DNA of 64,000 bases from Lytechinus variegatus (GCF_018143015.1 NC_054747.1:34732733-34796732); one strand, 5' to 3'; counted from the stretch's first letter, positions 22,645 through 60,524 are shown. The notes: generated by a model from the sequence alone, not told the origin. Program-made: numbers and translations.

Positions 22645-22790
22645 CATTGGCAGCGGAAGAGAAAAGTTTTTACGGGTGACCACTAAATTTTTTGGACAAG
22701 CAAAGAAAAAAAGGGGAAAAATGACAAAAAAAGGTTATCAACAAAAAATTTAGGGGGGATCGTCCCCCACCCCCGCTTCCGCCGCCTATG
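22645..22790. mobile_element. 146-bp hAT-like MITE with perfect 8-bp duplication
   Basis: The left end CATTGGCAGCGGAAG matches the reverse complement of the right end, CATAGGCGGCGGAAGC. The same octamer GGTGCCCC lies at 22637-22644 and 22791-22798. The family also inserted at 32931-33077. It lies about 380 bp upstream of the CFAP68 start codon. Confidence 0.7.
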
Positions 22791-23166
22791 GGTGCCCCCA
22801 AAAATATTTTTTCAAGTTTCTTGTGATCATCAGTGCACAGCGGCCTTCCGTGTCGTTTCTGCTCTAGCGCCATCTTTTGGGCAAACAAGGCGTCAGCTGT
22901 ACGTAGCCATAACAACTGAACCCGGAAGTGCCATTCCCGTATACACACGTGTATATTTGTGTGAAGATCGCGAAGGTAAACAACTTTGTCGAGCGACCAA
23001 GCATCAGTTTACATCTCGCCTTGTTTGCAATAAAGGAAACCTCAATAACAAAACTTAGTCTAGTATTTTTGTTACACTAAATCCTGAATAAAGCGATAGT
23101 GACGTTGTTCGTTAGCCGTCTCAATATCATCTCATTTTCCAGTGTAAATTTACAAATTATTGAGAC

Positions 23167-24800
23167 ATGGCTTCCGAAGACGAAGTGGCTTTTCGCTCGA
23201 TGGTCCGCGCCTCGGGTCTCGGGGAGGTATGGACCCACACCACCGATCTGGAGAAGTTCCAGCAGTATGGATGGAGGACAACCAACAAAGAGGATTGTTA
23301 TACTCCTGATACACTGATAGGAAACTGGAATGAAGAGAGATTTGATATCAAGAGAATACGAGTACCAAAGAGCTTGCCATCACAGGTGAGAATACATGTA
23401 CATTATTTTCCACCTGAATTGCTGAAACTGAATTCTAATAGCTAAGCCTGGGGCCCTAGTAATAAGTTAAAGTGAAACTCAAGTCAGACAAAGTCAAAGA
23501 CAAAGCCTATTAAACTTAAAATAAATAGGGCTGAATTTATCTAAATCGGCCTGATTGCCTGGCAAGTAGTTTATTCTTACTAGAAAAATATAGCTTAAAA
23601 AAGAATGCTAAGAAGTCTCTTTCATAGAAAAGCACAGTAGAAACTCTATAAAATGATAAGTACAAATTAATCGAGACATTAAAATCATTTTTCATTTCTA
23701 GATTCAGTTCGATTATATTTGTGATTCTTTGTTACCACCAACATCTAACAACTGCCATTGATTTGGAATGCTTATCATTTCATGTAATTGTTCAGATATG
23801 GGTTTGGTTATTGCTCACCTGTTTTTTTTTCTTTAATTAATGCAATTTGTGTAAGATTTATACCCATTTATATTTTAAAATTGTTTCTCTTTGCAGTATG
23901 ACCATTATTTTGATACAACCCAGAAGGCATCTTACGTCAGTGACCCAAAACCAGTCCCCAAAAATATCCTCCATTTACCAGGTAAGAACACTCATATTTT
24001 GCATAAAATAATGGCATCTTTATCATATTCTGATTCCTATATACTGTAGTTCCCACAGCACAACATGCTAGCCAATTACATTACCAGAGAAAGCTAGAGG
24101 ATTTAATTTTGATTATTTCAATATTTGTCATTTCAATTTTCATCAGTCATCTGACACTGATGCTGGTTACAATGAGAAATATCCCTTTGCACGCTGAAGT
24201 GATGTTGCAATATTACACATTCCTACTATTAAATTCAACATTGTTATATGATTAGTTTTCTCTTCAAGTTAGATAAGCTAATAATAGGCAATATAGTTTT
24301 TGGACAACATCTATATAATAATATGTATCAATGGTATAATATGCAGATCTTGAATTAAAGAATATAAAAAAAATTGTTCAGAATTAATTCAGCATGCAGA
24401 AAGTTAAAGAAAATTAATGATAATGCAATTGGTGATAGTTCTTTATGACCTGGAAAATTTAGAATTGAATCAACAGATAAAGAAAATCATCAGTCACTTA
24501 AGATTGGAGAATATACTCATTGTTTTTCATAAATCACCCTGACGTCCACTTTGCCAATGCTGTAGACATACTTTAATTTTCTTTTCTTCATTTCTTGGGA
24601 ATTTCACCTTTTATTTTCCTTCACTGATATTTTCTTTTCATACAGCTCGAGAACCTAGAGCCTTCCCCGCCTCTCAGCCAGAATTAGACCCACCGATGGT
24701 AAAGGAGCGATATAATTCATTTGAGACCACATCAAGAGCGTCGTACGTCGACCCCAAAATAAGGAGAAATCCTGTTCGTCAAACGGAAGCTAGCCAATGA
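23167..24800 (+). CDS. CFAP68: Cilia- and flagella-associated protein 68 (C11orf1-like)
   Basis: Three exons, 23167-23385, 23897-23981 and 24646-24800 (stop TGA), with GT/AG borders and matching phases, encode 152 residues, close to the roughly 150 of vertebrate CFAP68/C11orf1. I recognise the family from the N-terminal part (GEVWTHTTDLEKFQQYGWR, then CYTPDTLIGNWNEERFD), the KASYVSDPKP segment in exon 2 and RASYVDPKIRRNP near the C-terminus. Vertebrate CFAP68 is known as a microtubule inner protein of ciliary doublets, so a structural axonemal role is expected. There is no signal peptide or membrane segment. The start is the first ATG after an AT-rich leader, in GACATGG context. It is divergent from the receptor gene and convergent with glycerol kinase. 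Confidence 0.85.
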
Positions 24801-27508
24801 GAATGCATGTTTTTCTAGATACTGAAGATAATTTTGAATGTTCTGAACTTATTAATAATTTGATTGGAAACTGTGTGAATCAAATGTTCAACTGGGCAGA
24901 TAAGAAATGAACTAATTTGCAGAACGCAGCTATGATAAGCATCAAGGCCAGATGGACCATCAGTTCGAATAAGATTTTCTATACACACGAAGCATCAGCC
25001 TGCATGTAATCACCCAAGTCATATGAACTTTCCAGACCAGTCTTATCAAGATTTACAATTCATCCAATCAATCTTAACTCTATGGAAATTCAACAGTATT
25101 ATAATTTTATTTTTAAACAAAGGAGAACACACCAAATTTTCAAGAAATCAATCAATTTATAAATCAACTGGAATTTTTTGAACAAACAAGCAATTTATAT
25201 GTTGACTTTGCTTGCTTTCCAAATTTGCGATTGATCGGATCAATTGCAACTCTTTGTAAGACGGGCCTGTGTTTCGTGCAAAAGTTTAGTCAGTTATTTT
25301 TTCACTGACAGTTTTTACAAGCTACTGAAATCCTTGCATCTGATTGGCTGATAGCAAAATCCATGGAAAGCTCCCAGATTATGCCAAGTTGCAAACATGT
25401 GTGATTTACTTCTAAAAATCAGATTTATATGAATACAAACATATTTCATGGTCCCAAGAAATTAATTTTTTGCAGAGTAAACTGTATGATTTGATGACGG
25501 ATTGCACAAATAGTTATTATAATCTGAATCAATATTGTTCACTGCCTTTTATAAGTTAAACCCTAGCTTTCCTTGTAACTTAAGGGAGACTATTACAATG
25601 AATTGTTACTGTGCTATTTTTATCATAAACACCATAAATCGTGTAAGACTATTCTAACCGTGCATTAAGAGGTATTTTTGCATGCATTTTCTTTGAACAA
25701 AATATGTTTCATTGTTTAATTATATTTCATCTGCATGTATACGTTTTGAACAAACTCTGTGATCAAAGTTGTAGTAATCTATCATCTTTTCCAAATCATG
25801 CCATATAAAAAATGATGGATTTGTAATTTTTAAGGTTTGTGGTTCAGCATTTTTTTTAGCTATTTATAAGTAATGACCATACATGTAAATGGTCATCATC
25901 ACATACATGTTGGAGTGCCTTGAGCACCTAGCAAGGTGGATATGTGCACTATACAAATCATGTATTATTATTATTATCATTAATAATCAATATCAGATAG
26001 AAAGTAATCTAAGTATATTTTCTGTTACTCTTAAATGTGAAATCAGAGAGCCACATATTATTTTGTTTACTAGTAGCCTATATTGTATGAAATATCTACG
26101 GCCACATTTGAATGTGTATGTTTGATGATAAAGATATCATCCTGATACACATTACTCAATATTGTGCATACATTGTACGCTGTACTTGTTTTAAATGCGA
26201 AAGCTAAAAATATACTTTCTTAATTTACATCTGATTTTAATGAAATTTATAGTTAGTGTTACGCCTGGTTTATTTTTCTTTTTATTCAAAAGTACTTTTT
26301 GTTGTGGATTTCATGCAATATGAATTTCATATTCACTGAAGTGTAGGTACAGTAAAGAATATTTAATCCAAGAAAATCATGTAGAGTAATTTTCTATCTT
26401 TCTTATGCAAAAACTTTCCATTTCTTTCAATTATCCAGTATATTTACCAGCCCAAGAATAAAGTCACTGTAAAAGATAAAATAATAATAATAATAATATA
26501 GGTATTTATATTGCGCACATATCCACCTTGTTAAATATTAACATGGTTCGAGTGCAAAATCAAATGTACATGCATGTCATCTTTGTAACCAAAACAATGT
26601 TCATTATATAGTGTTAGACATTTCAGACATTAATATTTTGTAAGGAACCCTTTCCAGTTGTGACGACTCTTTAGACATTTGATTTATATTGCATATCTGT
26701 ACTTCACTTCCGCGTCGGTTCATAAAAAACAGTTCATCTTCAAAATGAATTATTTTATAATAGTTTAAGAATATATTCAAAATCTTGCTTGGATCAAAAG
26801 CTATTTTCCTTTAATAGATAACAGCAAATCAAGCAATGTTACTAAAAGCTAAAGTATAAGGTTTAGGCCAGAATTGATTCGCCCTTTTCTAAAAAGTAAC
26901 TTCCTGTTTAAGTGGTGTTGAAATTTGTTTGTTCCTTTTCTTGTGGAAAATTCTGTGCCACCTTTTTATACGAAATCCTGGATCTGTAGTCCACCCCTAC
27001 ATGTAAAAAAGAAAGAAAAAAAGCAGAAGTTTCTTTGAAACCTTTGCAAAAAACACAAGGAATGATATTCATTACAATCGGAGTATCGTATCTATTTCTA
27101 ACTGCCGAGATCATGATGTTAAAATCACCTTGATATATTGTAATCAATACATATTTTTTAATTTGACGTGTGCATGTAAACATTATGTATGTGTTAATGT
27201 ATGGGTATACCTAGTGTCTCAATGTGATACATGTATCTAGATGCTTATGCTTATATATTGTGTATGATTTATATGAATTGTATTCAAAGTAATGGATTTA
27301 TCATTGAACAAGGCACATCATGAACATGCAATTGATCAATAAACTCTGTATTTTGAAATACCAAAACTCATTGTACATTTTTTTTCTTGAAGTACACATA
27401 TGTACATGGAATTCATTTTGTGAAACTGCAGTATATCTGAAAATATATTTAATATCATAGTGTCATATGTCACATTCCTGTGCCGCCTCTCCATCTCTCT
27501 CTCCTCCT
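24801..27508. other. CFAP68 3' UTR and intergenic sequence
   Basis: AT-rich, no exons. Plus-strand AATAAA words at 26457-26462 and 27338-27343 are candidate polyadenylation signals for CFAP68. Fragments of the tRNA-derived SINE 3' end lie at 25903-25985 (plus) and 26478-26545 (minus), recognisable by the AGCAAGGTGGATATGTGC-like word and AAT repeats. Confidence 0.45.
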
Positions 27509-27656
27509 GGGGTCCATTGCAGAAAGAGTTGCGTTTAACCGCAAGTCAAAAAAATCAATCCCAAGTCCAAAATGTGCGCTGTTGATTGGTTGAAAATTCA
27601 AGTTGCGCATGATTTTTAGAGTTGCGTTTGATTACAACTCTTTCTGCAACGGGCCC
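27509..27656. mobile_element. 148-bp foldback MITE
   Basis: GGGTCCATTGCAGAAAGAGT at the left is matched by the reverse complement of the right end, GGGCCCGTTGCAGAAAGAGT, with GCGTTT words also inverted. The interior is only about 70 bp, so the whole unit can fold into a hairpin. Confidence 0.6.
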
Positions 27657-28279
27657 TTGGTCACCTTTCTCCACTTCTCCCATTGACTCACTCTCTGTAC
27701 ACCATTCTCAACAAACACGTGATAACAAACAAGGGGATTTCTTTTCCTCAGAAAAAGATTCCTTCTTTATTTTATATAGATGTATTGTCCATAAACATTT
27801 ATCTACTCCCACATTTCTACATAAGATGCTCCACAGCATTCGTATCTCATTCCCTCCCCACCCCCCCCCCCCAAACAAAAACATGCTACAGCATACAAGT
27901 TACAACAACATTACTAAATACATATTATTGTCAACACTATAGATTCAATGCTACCACAATTTGATCTGTACAATATATTTCTCATTAGTATTCCACTGAA
28001 TAAGTTCGAATACATCTACCTGAATGATTTTGTAGAGGCAGAAACATTTTTGTGTTATAATTTGCATGATTTTCAGGGCTACATGTATGCATCGGAAATT
28101 ATTCAACCCAGCTGGGTGATTTCAGGTGTTTATCTGTTTTTTAGTGTTGGTTGTTGAGTTGATTTTTACACCAGCACAGTACCAAGATCAAAATAAACCT
28201 GGTCTCGGCCTCTTACAGGACAAGTCTCGTTTGGTGTAGCGCTATCAATAGTGTAATTACATCATTTTTATCAACTCTG

Positions 28280-28555
28280 ATTAGGTGTTAGAATTTTGGA
28301 AGGCAATCTGAATTGTGCTAACACCAGCAATAACACCACCAAACTTGATTAGAAGTTGGAGCTCTTGAATTCAATCTGAATCGTGCTTCTAACACCAACA
28401 CAAACACCGTCTTGATAAGGTGTTGAAGTTTTGGAAGGTGATCTAAATTGTGCTTCTAACACCAACACAAACACCAAACTTGATAAGGTGTTGGAGGTCT
28501 AAATGACAATCTACATTGTGCTTCCAACACCAACAATAACACTATACACCAGCAC
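28280..28555. repeat. Tandem repeat, about 4 copies of 66-71 bp
   Basis: Each unit carries AAGGTGTTGRAG, then TGAATTGTGCTTCTAACACC and an ACACCAAACTTGAT-like end. The same GGTGTT/AACACC vocabulary occurs in the CACTGCAAAA elements, so the array may have grown from one. Confidence 0.7.
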
Positions 28556-28559
28556 TTAC

Positions 28560-31500
28560 ACTGGATATGAAATTACCTACAGTGTAAAGATTATGACAAA
28601 ATGAACCATCACAAACTATTCCTATATAATATTGATCATCTGTAAATATCTAAAACCCTGTGTGGTCCAATTTCAAATCTCATATCTGCCCACTGAATAG
28701 AGGAAGACACTTCATGTATCTAGTATTGCTTTTTCAAATGAGTGTAAACTGTAATTGAAGAGCACAATTATGATGTCATGTATCATGAGTGTAGAAGCAC
28801 AACATTTTTCTTATTAAATAAAGGATTTATATTCCAATTGTTCTCTTACATGTATTTCACAATAGTTTGAGTACACAGAGGCCACAAGCTCATTCATTTT
28901 CACACCTCCAATGGAACACAAACTATCAAGAAGGTTGGACTATTTTTTTTACACTTCGTTTTGAAAAGCATAATCCATAATATTAGAGGGGGATATTGGT
29001 TCCAACATGAAATATATACCATATGAATCTGAAGATATTTGTCAACAAATAAACTTTGAGGGAACATTCATGACTACTGACAAAGTCACCATACTAATGA
29101 CATTCAAAGCCCAAAATTGCTTGAACTGCATTGTACATTTTTTCTGTTTAAAAACAAACCCCAATACTAGTGAAATTGTAAAATAAAAGGTTCCAATATC
29201 TGATCACTTTTAAAGACAATAGAGACACATGCATAACACATTTGATGCATTATAAGAATTTCATTTCTCATATTTACATATATTCTCATATGTAATTATG
29301 AGGTGATTTGAATATTTTGAGAATACCATTTGGTGATCAATACATTGAATTAAGCACTGACCTCTGAATTGATTATTTCTAGATAGAGGGCACAATATAG
29401 ATGCCTACTTACTAAATTTCAATAGAACAAAATGAAGTAAAACCTATTAAAAGTTTAAATCTTTAATGAAACACATCACTTCAAGAGACTTTACATATTT
29501 GTGCGTCATGACAACATCATCTGTACATTACAAATAAGTAGTAGTATGATGTAATATATATATATCACATCAAACACACACTCATCTCTGAAAGAGCCTT
29601 ATAATTATTAATACACACATACATGTATGCCATCAATATCCCCCACTTTTTTCCAGAACCGTGTACAAAAACGTAAAAATGACCATATCATTGTGATTTT
29701 TTGCATGGTCAGTGCCCCCCCCCTTTGAAAACTGTTCCGCGGCCCCTGCCAGAGTATCATTCATGCTTTAAATGATGACCTCCTAATTGGTCGACACAGT
29801 TATCATAGACAAATTGATAAAAAGTTGAGAAAATATGTATTGCCGTAATGTACTCTTGCCAAGCGTAATATACGTAAAGGCACAATATACCAATCCTTTG
29901 AGATATACATTTGATCAATAATCTGAAAAAATTTGAAATCATCCAGTTATTGACTAATTAATTACAAAATCTGTTATTGTAAATATGTCTATGTCTCGTG
30001 TGAATGAGCAATATCTCTATTTTCTATTTACCACATATTTCATGTAAAATGAGGAAAAAATTGAATTCATCATATTCACAGATTTTCTGAGATGCTAACC
30101 CTGCCAATCATGTAAATACCAATTGAAAATAACATTCATATTCAAATATGACACATTTCATGTTTCAATCTCTAGAATACAAAAATCACACTTCACGACT
30201 ATTGAAGAATACATGTATTATAATATTTTTCAATTTAGCACCAAACAAGTCTACATGGTAGAAATCACACATCAAATTTGAAACACAAAAAAAACTATCA
30301 TATATATTTCAATCATATATATCTCAATACAGGTGTATATTTCACATTGTCTATCAAATTTCTTAAACTGGGTATCTTGGAGCTGAGATCTTGTTAAAGG
30401 AAAAATCATCCCGACATCAAGTTTATTTAGATTTAAGGCGAAAACACAAGAAAACACTTCAGTGACAGTTTCGCAAAAGAAGCTTTTTAACATGGGTCTT
30501 ATGGGTATTTGATTGTTTTGTGACACATGCGAGCAGCTGAAACAAATGAAGCCAGATTATAACTAATAGTGGGCTATCTAAGCTGTGACATATACCGCCC
30601 TTTGACAAAGTAACAAAATCGTAATTTGAATGATTATTCCAGTGAAATATAAGGCCCTGGACTAACATTTAGCATGCAAGAAACTAAACTCGAACATGAA
30701 TGCTAATCACAGCCAAAAATACAATCACAATCATTATTACAATGATGATTCAAGATTTACGTGTGAAAATGCCCCAAGTCATTTTGGTCTGAATTCACAA
30801 AGGCTTTTTTAGACCATGGCTGGTAAAAGTGATTTCACTTAATTCAATGCGTATATGCTGGATATGGTCCAATAATGAATGCACCCTTTTGCCACACAGT
30901 GCTAAATTGATGTCTGTCACAGGTGAAGATCTAGCAGGATTAGACACAATAGATTTGATAGGCTATTGTGCATAAACAATATGACCCTTGAAATGGTATT
31001 GTGTTCAACCTGGCTAGATCTGGTCCACTGGTCTGTTACTAAGCTTATGTTACTATATTAATGAGCCAACATGGTTAAGATAGACAGTGAACTCATTCAA
31101 GTCATTAATTCAAAACAGTTGGTGCATTAATGCTGCACCCTTAATTGATAGCATTGCTAAGCATATAGTGATAAAAGCACACTTTCATTTTTAGGTGCTT
31201 TCTCCATTACTGCACTGAATTAGGCAAAATAAGGTTTAAATTGACCATGGATTTAAGATCACCTTTCTGAATTCAGGCATATGTTATTATTTCACTGAAA
31301 TAAACACTCACTATACATTCATACATGTAGGTAAGTCAATTAGAGGCAAGGAAACTTATGGTTAAACATGGCATGATTTAGAGCATTATTGACACAGATG
31401 AAAATGAGTTAAAGAAATTTCTTTATGCAGTATGCAAGAAAGAGTATAGCGGCTGATGATGTCACAATGGTGGTGACTGTCTGGATGTTGATGATAGAGG

Positions 31501-32930
31501 GCAGGCAACATGTTGAACCTGTGTGAAAGAGATGAATGAAGAGAAGATAGAAGATATGAAAAGTCAATGAGAAAACAGATGAGATATGGAAAGAGTTGTT
31601 TATGCAACAAAAAGATGTTTTAAGGAGACTATTAAGTACAAGTTTACAAGTTTATGATTATATTATAAGCATGCAAGTCAGTGTTAAAGTAATAAAGATG
31701 CAACAAGCACAAATTTTTCACAAAAAAATATATAAATTTTGGAAATTCTTAGGCCAGTTTCCTTTTGAATTTCCATATGGTATATTTTAATAATCGCTTC
31801 TCAACTGTATTATGCCATTTAGTTCCCACAAATTAGTTTGGGTTTTCTTTTTTAAAGAAAGGGGCATGAAAATATGTACCATACACATTATTGCTACAAC
31901 TGATAGAAGAAATGAATATATAGTTATGTTAGTAAACTTTATAAGAAAACAAACATTTAAAAGGTATACTATAAATATTCAACTACTGAATTTTATTCTT
32001 AAAAAGAGAACTACAAGTATTGACAAATCATTAAAATACAGTAATTGATAAAATGCAAGTATTGGCAATACAATTCAAACATTCAGTAATGACATCATTT
32101 CTTTGCAAATTACTATGGCAATATCTGGATAAATTGATATGTATTGCAAAACACCTCCAGATGACAAACAATCATTAATAAAGACAATTTTAATTCGAGA
32201 AGAGCTTGACATTGGAATGATACTCCATTGAAAAACTGTCACAACAGTCCTTGGTTTTGGTCCCTCTTTCATGCACTTCAAATAATAGTTGTATGATTCT
32301 ATACTATACTTATTTGATGGATTTTGAAACCACCACAATCATTAGCTGCATGATTGTAAAAGCAGGAAAATAATGATTTGATGAATTAAAAAAAATTGAG
32401 CTAGTGTACTCAAGTGACGCCTCTAGAATAAACCACAGAATCAATCCTGTGTCAATGATTATACTAAAAGGGGATAACCCATATTTTGGTCTCAAAGACG
32501 ACAAAAGGAATTTAAATAGGAGTAAATCTCAGAACCAACCCCAGCGCTGAGGAAATTAGAGTAAAATTTAAAGTAAATTTAATGAACAAGTGTCATAAAT
32601 TATGAATTAACCCATCATATAGGTTCAACACCCTGCATAATACACAAAATACTTATGAATAAAAAGTGAAATAATAAACTGGAATACATCTTATTGATAG
32701 GTAATCGTTATAACCTAACACATCATTTGCTTCTTAGACAATAGTAGCTCCTCTGCCATTTTCTCTGGATATATGGTTAGGATTGTGACAGTTTTTTTTC
32801 TTCAGAAATCAGGTTACATTACTGAGGAAGGCTGCCGTCAGTAGCTGAAAATTTTGAGGTAACTCTACAAGATTCTTGTTTGGTGTTGGGATCAAAAGCT
32901 GATTAATTTGCTATTTTCAACCCACACAGA
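28560..32930. other. AT-rich sequence, probably glycerol kinase 3' UTR plus intergenic DNA
   Basis: No exon can be supported on either strand. A right-half copy of the CCGCGGAA element family lies at about 29645-29749. The stretch follows the minus-strand glycerol kinase stop codon, so part may be its 3' UTR. Confidence 0.4.
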
Positions 32931-33077
32931 CATAGGCGGCGGAAGCAGGGGGGACATGTCCCCCCTAAATTTGAGGAGGGGGGGGACGGTTCCCCCCTAA
33001 AATTTGTTGTTGATGTTGATCTTGTCAAAAAATTGTTGGTTGTCCCCTCCTAAATTTTTTGGCTTCCGCCGTCAATG
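32931..33077. mobile_element. 147-bp hAT-like MITE with perfect 8-bp duplication
   Basis: Ends CATAGGCGGCGGAAGC and, inverted, CATTGACGGCGGAAGC agree at 14 of 16 positions. The octamer CACACAGA is present at 32923-32930 and 33078-33085. G-rich and C-rich runs (GGGGGGACATGTCCCCCC) give a strong internal palindrome. It is of the same family as 22645-22790. Confidence 0.75.
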
Positions 33078-33085
33078 CACACAGA

Positions 33086-33341
33086 TGAACTTTCAAGATT
33101 GTATAGGGTCAGGGTTGTGGTAGAGTGTTTAGAGGTAGGGTTTTTTTTCTGTAAGAAATGTGTGGGATTTCCACAGGGGCATTTGTTGCAGGAGCAAATG
33201 TCACGGCACCCATCATAACCTATGAATACAAGACATTAACATTAAAAATATATCAAAATTGATTATATAAGTCTTACATGCAATGAACTGATTATGTAAT
33301 AAAGTTGATTGTCCAAGTATAAGTGGGCAAGAGGTAGATGA
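33086..33341 (-). other. Start of glycerol kinase 3' UTR
   Basis: This lies directly downstream of the stop codon on the minus strand. It includes a C-rich stretch at about 33170-33225 with a GACATTTGCTCCTGCAAC word resembling dispersed repeats. No polyadenylation signal could be fixed. Confidence 0.35.
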
Positions 33342-57182
<23,841 letters not shown>

Positions 57183-58553
57183 TTTGTTCAAGTTTTATCA
57201 GACGAAATCGTGCAGCCGTGACAAGTCAAGAGACACACCTCCAAAACGCCTTCTTTCGATATTGCGATAGAAAATATTGCTCAATCGATATAAAAGAGGG
57301 AGGGCTCGGGATCGGGAGAGGGAAAAAATGTTTCCACATCTCGATTTTGCTAAAATCAAATTAGATGTGCTTTGGGCCGCAAGTCATTGTTTTACATTTT
57401 GAGGCGGGGAGAGCTAGGGTATCGGGGGGAGGGAGGGGGTAATACAATATTTTGCACCCCAATTAAATTCATTTATTTCATTTTTTAGTGATTTCAAATT
57501 GATTTAATTCCCATTAAATCATATATTCTTTATTTATCCTTTTCTTTTTTCTCGAGCTACCTTCTTGTCATCATCATCTTCCTCCATTTTTTTATCATGA
57601 TTATTGTGAATATTTTCTTCTTCATTATAATTATGATCCTTATCTCATATTTTCTCCATCATATGATAATTATGATTCTCCTCTCAATATCTTCCTTCTC
57701 ATCATGATCATAATATTTTTCATTATGATCATTACTATTTACAGCAGCATATTGTTGCCAGGGGAAACATCATGGAACCCCATTTCATTTACAGCACAGT
57801 GAATTTTCCCCATTTGCCATATCATCAACGTAAGTTTCATTATCAGATGTTTGAAATCTTAGGGCGGTATTAATTAATTCTGAAACTTGGATATAACGGT
57901 CCTGACTAAACAAGAATTCGATGTAAAGCTAGTTTACTCCTTACTCTGTATTCAAGAAAAAGGTAAGATCCCAATGAAATCATTTAAAAACTCATTCTAT
58001 AATGATATTGCCATTATCTCTACATATTCTAACAAGAAGATTTTTATCACTCATATTTGGAAAATAAATTGGAAACTGAACATCAATAACAATATTCTAT
58101 AGAACATGGTCTAAATTAGGTAACTGAATCAATGCGTTTATATATACAAATATCACCCTAAGACTAAAGAGAGACCAACAGAAAGAACACCAAGTCGTTA
58201 AAATTCTTTATACATTACAAAATATGTTTATTACTATTTGCATAGTATCTATAACTTCATTTCATTCACTTGTAACAATGAATACATATGCATTCACAAT
58301 TATATGCAGCAGTAGATTAAAAGGACACACTGGAAACTAAAACTTAAATATTAGCAAAATGAATCGATATCTTAGAATGACAAAGTACATAAATTTCAAT
58401 ATAAGACAGCAAACAAACACAGAATCAATTGTTTACATTTACTGTTGATGAAAAGGACAGTCGAGGTACCCACCCCCCCCCCCCCCTCCCCCCCAAAAAA
58501 CGGGGAGAGACCCCCCCCCCCCTCCTTTAACTTACAGATCAAACATTTTTTTC
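57183..58553. other. Glycerol kinase 5' UTR/promoter region and intergenic DNA
   Basis: The minus-strand 5' UTR starts directly upstream of the ATG at 57182. No TATA box can be assigned. Further on the sequence is AT-rich, with G-rich patches near 57400-57440 and C runs near 58470-58522. No gene is seen. Confidence 0.4.
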
Positions 58554-58557
58554 TTAA

Positions 58558-59054
58558 AGGGGAAGTTCACCCTGAAGAAAACTTTGTTGTAAAAATAGCA
58601 GAAAAAATAGTAAAAAATATTGGTGAAGGTTTGAGGAAAATCCGTTAAAGAATAAGAAAGTTATTAGAGTTCAAAGTTTTGGATTTGTGACGTCATAAAC
58701 GAGCAGCTGCCCCATGTGTTATGTAATATAAAATGCATGAATTTCAAATTTTATATGGTTGCTGATGACTTAATTTTGTTTCTATTCATGATCGGGTGTG
58801 AAATGATTTGTCTATTGATATACAAAAGGTACATTAAAAACCATTTTCAATTTTCTGAGAAAATGACATTTCATTGATTTTTTACCATTCGCTATGTAGG
58901 AATGCTGCTCGCATATGACGTCACAAATCAAATGATTGAAATTCTAATAACTTTTTAATTATTTGATGATTTTTTCTCAAACCTTCGGCAATATTTTTTA
59001 TATTATTTTTTCTGCTATTTTTACAATAAAATTTTTGTCAGGGTGAACTCCCCT
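58558..59054. mobile_element. 497-bp TTAA-bounded element
   Basis: TTAA lies at 58554-58557 and 59055-59058. The ends AGGGGAAGTTCACCCTGA and, inverted, AGGGGAGTTCACCCTGA differ by one base. Longer inverted similarity (TTTGTGACGTCA against TGACGTCACAAA) runs inside. piggyBac-type mobilisation is inferred from the TTAA. Confidence 0.7.
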
Positions 59055-59092
59055 TTAAAAGATATACTGTAACCTGTAATAGGGTTCCCACA

Positions 59093-59378
59093 GTCATGTA
59101 AAATCCTTGAAAGAACTTGTCATGGAAAGTCATGGGATTGCCTCTTGGCTATGGCAGCTTTCCAGTTTGTTGTGTCTTGCAACTCTCATACTCCGTGATC
59201 ATACTCTATTATAATTGGTGTTCATGATTTCCATTTTTCCCAGTTTTGTGACATCCCAACTTCTACACAACTCCCGGGACGTCAAGGGAAGTCATGGAAA
59301 GCAACAATGTAGTCGTGGAAAGCAACAATGTAGTCATGGAAAAGTCATGGAATTCTGTTTTCAATTTCTGTGGGAACC
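59093..59378. mobile_element. TIR element (GGTTCCCACAG)
   Basis: The 11-bp ends GGTTCCCACAG and CTGTGGGAACC are perfect inverted repeats. The interior has tandem GTCATGGAAA and GCAACAATGTAGTC words. The flanks do not show a clear duplication. Confidence 0.55.
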
Positions 59379-59379
59379 A

Positions 59380-60240
59380 TGATGTATTAAGGACTCAATA
59401 GTGTAGAAAATACAAAGCACAGATCATGGGAGCTACATGTACATAAAAAAGTGAATAATGATTTAAAGGTATTGTGAAGAGCTAAAACCTTGTGGTGCAA
59501 AGATTTCAATGATATCTAAGTAGAGTTCATATACGCCAATCCCATTACGGCAAAAATTTGAGGCACTTTCAAGTCTATCATTTTCTGAGAAGCGAAATAG
59601 GGTCATTACCATTTTCAGAACCACTTTTTTGTCTAAAGTTTCCTGGAAAACGTCGCCCCCCCCCCCCCCTCCTCTTATTTACTTCATAATTAATCATGAA
59701 AAATAATCATGTCCAAGCAGCTTTTGAAAGGACAATTTTGTGCTGGATTAATAAACATTATGTTTCAAACTCAGTTGAAAAAACATGTAATTACACGATC
59801 TTGTGCCTCCAACTGTGTTTGTACACAAATGTTGCAGTGCTGGCACGATTGGATGTGGTCCTAGCCAGTCATATACAACTCATAGGATGTCTTTTAAGAG
59901 CATGATGTCACAGAGACAAAATAATCAATAGCAAATAACAATCCCTTCTTGCATAGACGATAGAGAATATAAAATACACACACACACACATTTGCTTTAT
60001 AGGAAATACACTACATATATAACATCAAGGTGGTTTACATGTATCAGCCAATATATGATATAAATCTACACTATACACATTCAAACCCCATGCATGAATA
60101 ATAAAAAAAACAAGACAAATAATATGCGACACTATAATTGGAGCCACATCCAACTTCAAATTTTGGCCAATTTGACAACAAGCTGAAAGAAATCAGCCGA
60201 GTTCTAGACAAACCACATCAAAATGATAAAATAAATAAAT
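59380..60240. other. Intergenic or 3' UTR sequence, no feature seen
   Basis: AT-rich with a C run at about 59655 and a CA repeat at 59980-59990. Confidence 0.4.
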
Positions 60241-60243
60241 AAT

Positions 60244-60524
60244 AATATAGGATTTGTATAGCGCACGTATCCACCTTGCTAGGTACTCAAGGCACTCCTA
60301 TATTACCCCGGCTTAGCTACTCTACCAATTCTGGTGCATGCAGCATTTTAAGGAATTTCTTCCTGCCGGTATCCATTTACCTAACCTGGGTCGAGTGCAG
60401 CACAGAGTGGATAAATTTCTTGCTGAAGGAAAACACGCTATGGCTAGGATTCGAACCAACAACCCTCTCTCTGAAAGGCGAGAGTCAGAACCGATCAACT
60501 AGACCAAGACGCACCCACACATAG
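60244..60524 (-). mobile_element. tRNA-derived SINE
   Basis: The minus strand has GGTTGTTGGTTCGAATCCTA (box B region), AGCAAGAAATTTATCCACTC and GCACTCGACCCAGGTTAGGT. It ends with the AGCAAGGTGGATACGTGCGC type tail and ATT repeats. Confidence 0.75.
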
